A DNA stretch of 64,000 bases from contig JBOZIK010000001.1 of assembly GCA_051453625.1 (NCBI GenBank), positions 237,581,356-237,645,355 on the forward strand. Direction: 5' to 3'. The translations under genes and the position numbers were made by a program. The stretch comes from Welwitschia mirabilis. Taxonomy: Eukaryota; Gnetophyta; Gnetopsida; Welwitschiales. The notes under the pieces are model-generated. The model made no database searches, had not been told where the DNA came from, and saw only the letters and a program-made list of their open reading frames with translations. Of this stretch, positions 59,943 to 64,000 are shown one piece after another (the stretch's first letter is position 1; each line of letters opens with the position of its first letter).

Positions 59943-62466
59943 GTCTCATCTATAAATAGTTTTACTATGAAATTAAATTTGTATACCCTACTCTATGGCT
60001 CAATTCATTAGCATCTACCCTTGAGAAGACTCTAAAAAGTTGTGTCTCAATAAGGGAAATGAAAAAAGATTATCCTAATACTAAATATGATAAATTATAG
60101 AAAAACATGAAGGAAAAAGAAAAAATTAAAAAGAGACTATTGTGCCTGTTTCCATCATCCTGCAAATTTGTAATCATGCTGCCAACCAAAGAAATCACTT
60201 AGCCACCACATCCATTATTCATTCAGTCCAATCTAATGACTACCCTATGTTTCCATTAATTCATGGACTAAGAAAAAAGTCATAATAATGTCTAGATTAT
60301 GACTCTTACATGATTAAATATTTTATTAATTATCTAGATATTAGCATAGTCCCTATAAAAGATATATGTTAACTTGCAAGTTCTTGGTAGTAAAAGTAAT
60401 AGAGATTGTTTTACAAAGGTAATGAAGGTTTGAAGCATGATGACTTAGTATCTAATTATACATAATTAATCTGAGAAATTAATCTATAGTAAAATTATAA
60501 ATTTCATGGAGAGTAGTTTAGTTTTGACTAGAGAAACTATTTGATAATGTAATTAGCTTGGTACTATTTGAAATGGATGCATCTACTTTCTCTTTTTCTA
60601 TGATATTCATAGGAATCAATAATAAAAAAAGAGTAAATTATAAGAAGCATGCCTTGGTAGTTTAAAAGGAGGAGGATCACCATATTTTAGTTTTAAATGC
60701 TATGATGATTTAGNNNNNNNNNNNNNNNNNNNNNNNNNNNNNNNNNNNNNNNNNNNNNNNNNNNNNNNNNNNNNNNNNNNNNNNNNNNNNNNNNNNNNNN
60801 NNNNNNNNNNNNNCAGGAGGAGGATCATCATTTTTTACTTTCAAATTCTATGATGATTTGGGGAAAAAGGCACAAAGAATACAAAAAATACTACATTGAA
60901 GAGGACGCAACCTTATAGGCAAAGATCCTTAATAAGGCAGTAAGGATTTATTCTAAAATAAAACTACCTACAAGGTCTATGGTAGATGATAATGTAGGAG
61001 GAGAAATAAAAGTTACACTCAAAAGGTCACAACTGACTAGAACAAGAGAGGAACATTTAGAATATGAACATCTTTAAAATCAATAAACCAGTAAACCTAA
61101 AAATTAAAGGAATGTATCATAGCAAATCTATAAGACCAGATAAGGAAAATCCATTAGATTAGAGAAGATATGTGATTACAATTAAGGTAGCTCATTATTT
61201 GGTACCAATTAAACTTAAGAGAAGATTGGCACATGAATAGAAAATGGCATCTATGAATAAAGAAACGATGTTAAAAGANNNNNNNNNNNNNNNNNNNNNN
61301 NNNNNNNNNNNNNNNNNNNNNNNNNNNNNNNNNNNNNNNNNNNNNNNNNNNNNNNNNNNNNNNNNNNNNNNNNNNNNNAAAAGACATTAAAAGATGTGAT
61401 TGCATAAGTATTTTTATAAATGATTAAAGAAAATCACATTGGATTTATTGACATTAACTTACATGAGAGAGGATTAATCTTCCTTATTGACATGATAATT
61501 TCTTAGATTAGCATGAAAGAATTTTAGTTCCCCTCATAAACATCATTATTATCGACCTTCCTTGTAGCCCATCACTTAACCACTTCACCTTATAATAGCA
61601 TTTATAATGCTGGCTTTAATCACCAATAACATTAATGCCTCAACCATGCTAGCACTCTATCATATAAGCATGTAGGAGCTTTCCCATCCTCATGGTAGTT
61701 CTTAATGTGAGGAGCCCTAAATTTGATTCTAGATGAGCAAACCACTGGTAAGTTGTTTATAATATAAAGATGTGAATGACATTATTCAACATGCTAGGAG
61801 GACTAGATGATTGGGTTGAATGTGTTCAATGAAAAGATCTTATACTCTAAGCCATATAATAGTTCTTACAACAAGAAAAAAGGGATATTACACTAGTTCT
61901 TAAGTTCATCCAAAATTATGATTTACTAGGGTATTTAATATGTAACATATAAAAAATAAAGGATGGAACATTAGAATAGAAAGGCATCAACAATTATAAA
62001 GAATAGGAAAATTTGATAACGCATCAAGAAAATGTCAAGAATCAAAGGCTAAACTCATATAATAAAAATGCATAATAGCATAACATGCATCATCAAAGGC
62101 TGGAAAAGGTAGTGATCTGAAAAAATAAAAAAAAAAACACAAGCACATAATAACAATAAATGAAAATACATGATACGAGTGGAATGATATAATATGCCTT
62201 AAAAATACATTAGATTGTAGTGAAGGATTAGAGAATAAAAGACAAGATCAAAATAGTAGTGATGCATCAGATTAAAGAATGACAAAATAGTGTAATGCTT
62301 TAGAGTGATCAGAGAATGGTAAAACATAAATGCCAAAAGAAAGGACCAACATATTAATGTTGCTATCTTCTTAGCACACCAGTGACTTGTTGAAGTAGAA
62401 TTGAGTTGGTATAGATGCTATCAATAGGCATTCAAGTGATATTATAGATCAACATTAGAAGATACA

Positions 62467-63289
62467 TATGTAATACCTATATTTGTAACTCTAAATGTAC
62501 AAATGTTACTTATTTATCAAGTAGTTAAGTCCTCATCATTACCCTCTATCATATGCATTAATTATAAATTAACCATGTTTTTAATAGAAAATTTAGCTCT
62601 GTAACATTCATATCAAGTAATTATAACTTTCTTTAATAATAACTCTCTTTAATATGATTCTCTCCTCTATAATAACTCTCTATAATGGGGAAAACATTTT
62701 TAACAAGGAAATTAATCACATTTACTTTTACTTATTCAAAGCTATAATCAAAATTGTACATGATGCAATTTAAAAAAAGAGTTTTTAAGATCATAATTAT
62801 TAAAAATTTCAAGATTTATAAATAATTATAGATTTCATTTAAAGATAAATTCACAAGAAATCTTTGCAAAAGATGCATAGTTAGGCTTCATATTTCACTA
62901 GAATAATATATCAAGAAAGATGTACATAATTGAACATTTAATGTATTTTTAAGATAATTATAACATAAAGGAATTCAAATTTTCAACCAGTATATAAGTA
63001 TTACTTCAAAAAACTTTCTCAACATAAACTATAAATAATAATCTCCTATTTTCGTTTCCCTCCTCATCAATCAAGCTCTAGTTTTATTACTTATTTAGTA
63101 TAAGAATTATGCAGTGAGGGCCATGAAAATTTCATAGCTCCTAATATGATCTAGATAAGGTAAGTTGAAGGTACCAAGTCTTAAGATTTTAATATGTCAA
63201 CAAATAGTGATTATGTCAAGGATATAATCTTATAAATCTAATATAAGAAATAATTGGGTTTTTAAATAATTTTATTCATAATATTTTTG
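62467..63289. other. Flank of element 0, unassigned
   Basis: A+T-rich, with no credible frame. It starts TATGTAATACCTATATTTG. Short 'aataactctct' repetitions occur around 62630-62690. Nothing further can be supported. Confidence 0.5.
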
Positions 63290-63590
63290 AATTTTTCCAT
63301 TGTCTCACTTAGTGATTTATGGGATCCACTACCTCTCTCAACAATCTGTGGATTTCTCATAACATATACTCTTACTCCACTACCTCATTTGGTGATTTGT
63401 AGAGCCTACTACCTCATTTAGTGATTTTTGGATCTCATTTTTATATTTCACTCACTTCATTATCACATTGATGATCTGTGGAATCCATTGCTCATTTGGC
63501 AATACGTGGTCAAACTATCATTCCCATTACCTCATTTAGTAATCCATGAGTTTTTATTTTTTACTATCTCATTTTGTAATCTATGGAAAA
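63290..63590. repeat. Degenerate minisatellite (CTACCTCATTTNGTGATTTGTGGA units)
   Basis: About eight imperfect units share 'acctcatttagtgat' and 'tgtggat' segments, at irregular spacing of about 27-50 bp (63297, 63328, 63380, 63408, 63459, 63489, 63528, 63565). The 60-codon frame over it is translated repeat. Confidence 0.7.
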
Positions 63591-64000
63591 ATGATTTCAT
63601 AATATGTTAAAAATACAAGGTATTAAGGAAGCATAAGCAAGATGTATTATCAAATAAAGATTCTTAATAAGAATAGAAATTCATGAAGATTTCCATGAGA
63701 AGGTAGTAAAAACTAGAATTGAACATCAAGAATTCATTTGTTTGAGTACCAATAATATGCACATCTAATAACTTTTTAATTCTTACAAGAAAATGTGTAA
63801 AACATAAATGCATAAAGAAAGGCATGTAAGAAAAGGACCAAATAAGGATGTAAGATTAAATTAAAATCATACCTAGATTAAAATGGATATTCTAGAATTT
63901 GTAAAGCTTCAAAGTCTTAAATGTTCAAAGGTTATCCAAAATCCAAGGTTTGATAGAAAAATCTTCTCCAAAAATAAAACTAAAAAGAAAGGAGAAGGAG
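63591..64000. other. Right edge, unassigned
   Basis: A-rich sequence without frame, RNA gene or repeat that could be recognised. Confidence 0.5.

Larger units (their letters stand above)
8747..62466 (+). mobile_element. Element 0: plus-strand Ty3/gypsy element, Tat/Ogre-like, with nested insertions
   Basis: The ends are defined by two long direct repeats (8747-13036 and 38082-62466), both interrupted by later insertions. They start at homologous TATATATAAA / TGTGTCTAAA and end at GATAGACA / GATACA, where the two flanks diverge abruptly. Between them, in the plus orientation, lie gag (13740-14418 and 33025-34250) and protease (34460-34870). Reverse transcriptase, RNase H and integrase are not seen after the protease. 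Without insertions and gaps the element would be roughly 12 kb. Flanking 5-mers CAAGT (8742-8746) and TATGT (62467-62471) agree at only 3 of 5 bases, so the target duplication is not proven. Confidence 0.7.
38082..62466 (+). repeat. Element 0 3' LTR (interrupted by element 2)
   Basis: The LTR starts TGTGTCTAAAC at 38082, matches the 5' LTR to about 38925, is interrupted by element 2, and resumes at about 59943 to end AACATTAGAAGATACA at 62466. Small gaps lie at 60714-60813 and 61279-61378; the flanks of the first overlap by ~60 bp. Bases 38803-38925 and 59943-60065 are the same LTR segment, so ~125 bp are present on both sides of the insertion. Confidence 0.75.

Noticed and set aside
62469-62480. 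TGTAATACCTAT as the start of a 3' LTR of the element whose 5' LTR might end at 6312
   Set aside because: Nothing downstream of 62469 matches sequence upstream of 6312, and the position coincides with the end of element 0's LTR, so the resemblance to a TGTAACACC-type LTR start is probably chance.

Overview
This window looks like nuclear DNA of a flowering plant, and almost all of it is transposable elements nested inside one another. No intact cellular protein-coding gene, tRNA or rRNA was found. The evidence for a plant is Ty3/gypsy pol and gag domains of plant types, a plant LINE-1 with a DUF4283-like first ORF, primer-binding sites matching plant tRNA-iMet and tRNA-Asp types, and strong A+T bias. 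Decay is mostly G-to-A and C-to-T, as expected for methylated plant repeats. The species cannot be named. About 36 N-runs (mostly 100 or 10 Ns) show a scaffolded draft assembly, and many gaps are flanked on both sides by near-identical sequence, as if both haplotypes were laid end to end.

Layout. 1-3990: a 90-bp tandem repeat array inside a ~2.46-kb direct repeat. 3990-8746: A+T-rich decayed sequence with a candidate LTR end and tRNA-iMet primer-binding site at 6312-6327, plus CA/CG microsatellites.

8747-62466: one plus-strand gypsy element (element 0) with ~3-kb LTRs. Its 5' LTR (8747-13036) holds an inserted solo LTR (10698-11990). Its gag starts near 13740, breaks at 14418 and resumes at 33025. 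A protease follows (34460-34870), with no recognisable reverse transcriptase or integrase, then a 3' noncoding part. The 3' LTR starts at 38082 and resumes at about 59943.

14419-33019: element 1, a minus-strand Athila-like gypsy element inserted in element 0's gag, with a 5-bp target duplication ATGAC on both sides. Read right to left: 5' LTR, tRNA-Asp-type PBS, gag, protease, RT, RNase H, integrase, noncoding spacer, two copies of a 3' ORF resembling the 'putative plant transposon protein' family (Transposase_32-like), polypurine tract, 3' LTR.

39028-59942: element 2, a minus-strand relative of element 1 inserted in element 0's 3' LTR. It shares LTR, PBS, spacer and 3' ORF, but where gag-pol should lie it carries unrelated, uncharacterised coding-like sequence (about 52.2-56.25 kb). 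A plus-strand LINE-1 (about 42098-49455) is inserted in its 3' ORF.

62467-64000: unassigned A+T-rich sequence with a degenerate minisatellite at 63290-63590.

The order of events follows from the nesting: element 0 first, then elements 1 and 2 and the solo LTR, then the LINE. All coding regions carry stops and frameshifts, so none is expected to be active. The least familiar parts are element 2's non-pol coding region and a palindromic motif close to TCATCTAGATGA that recurs through the element 1/2 family.
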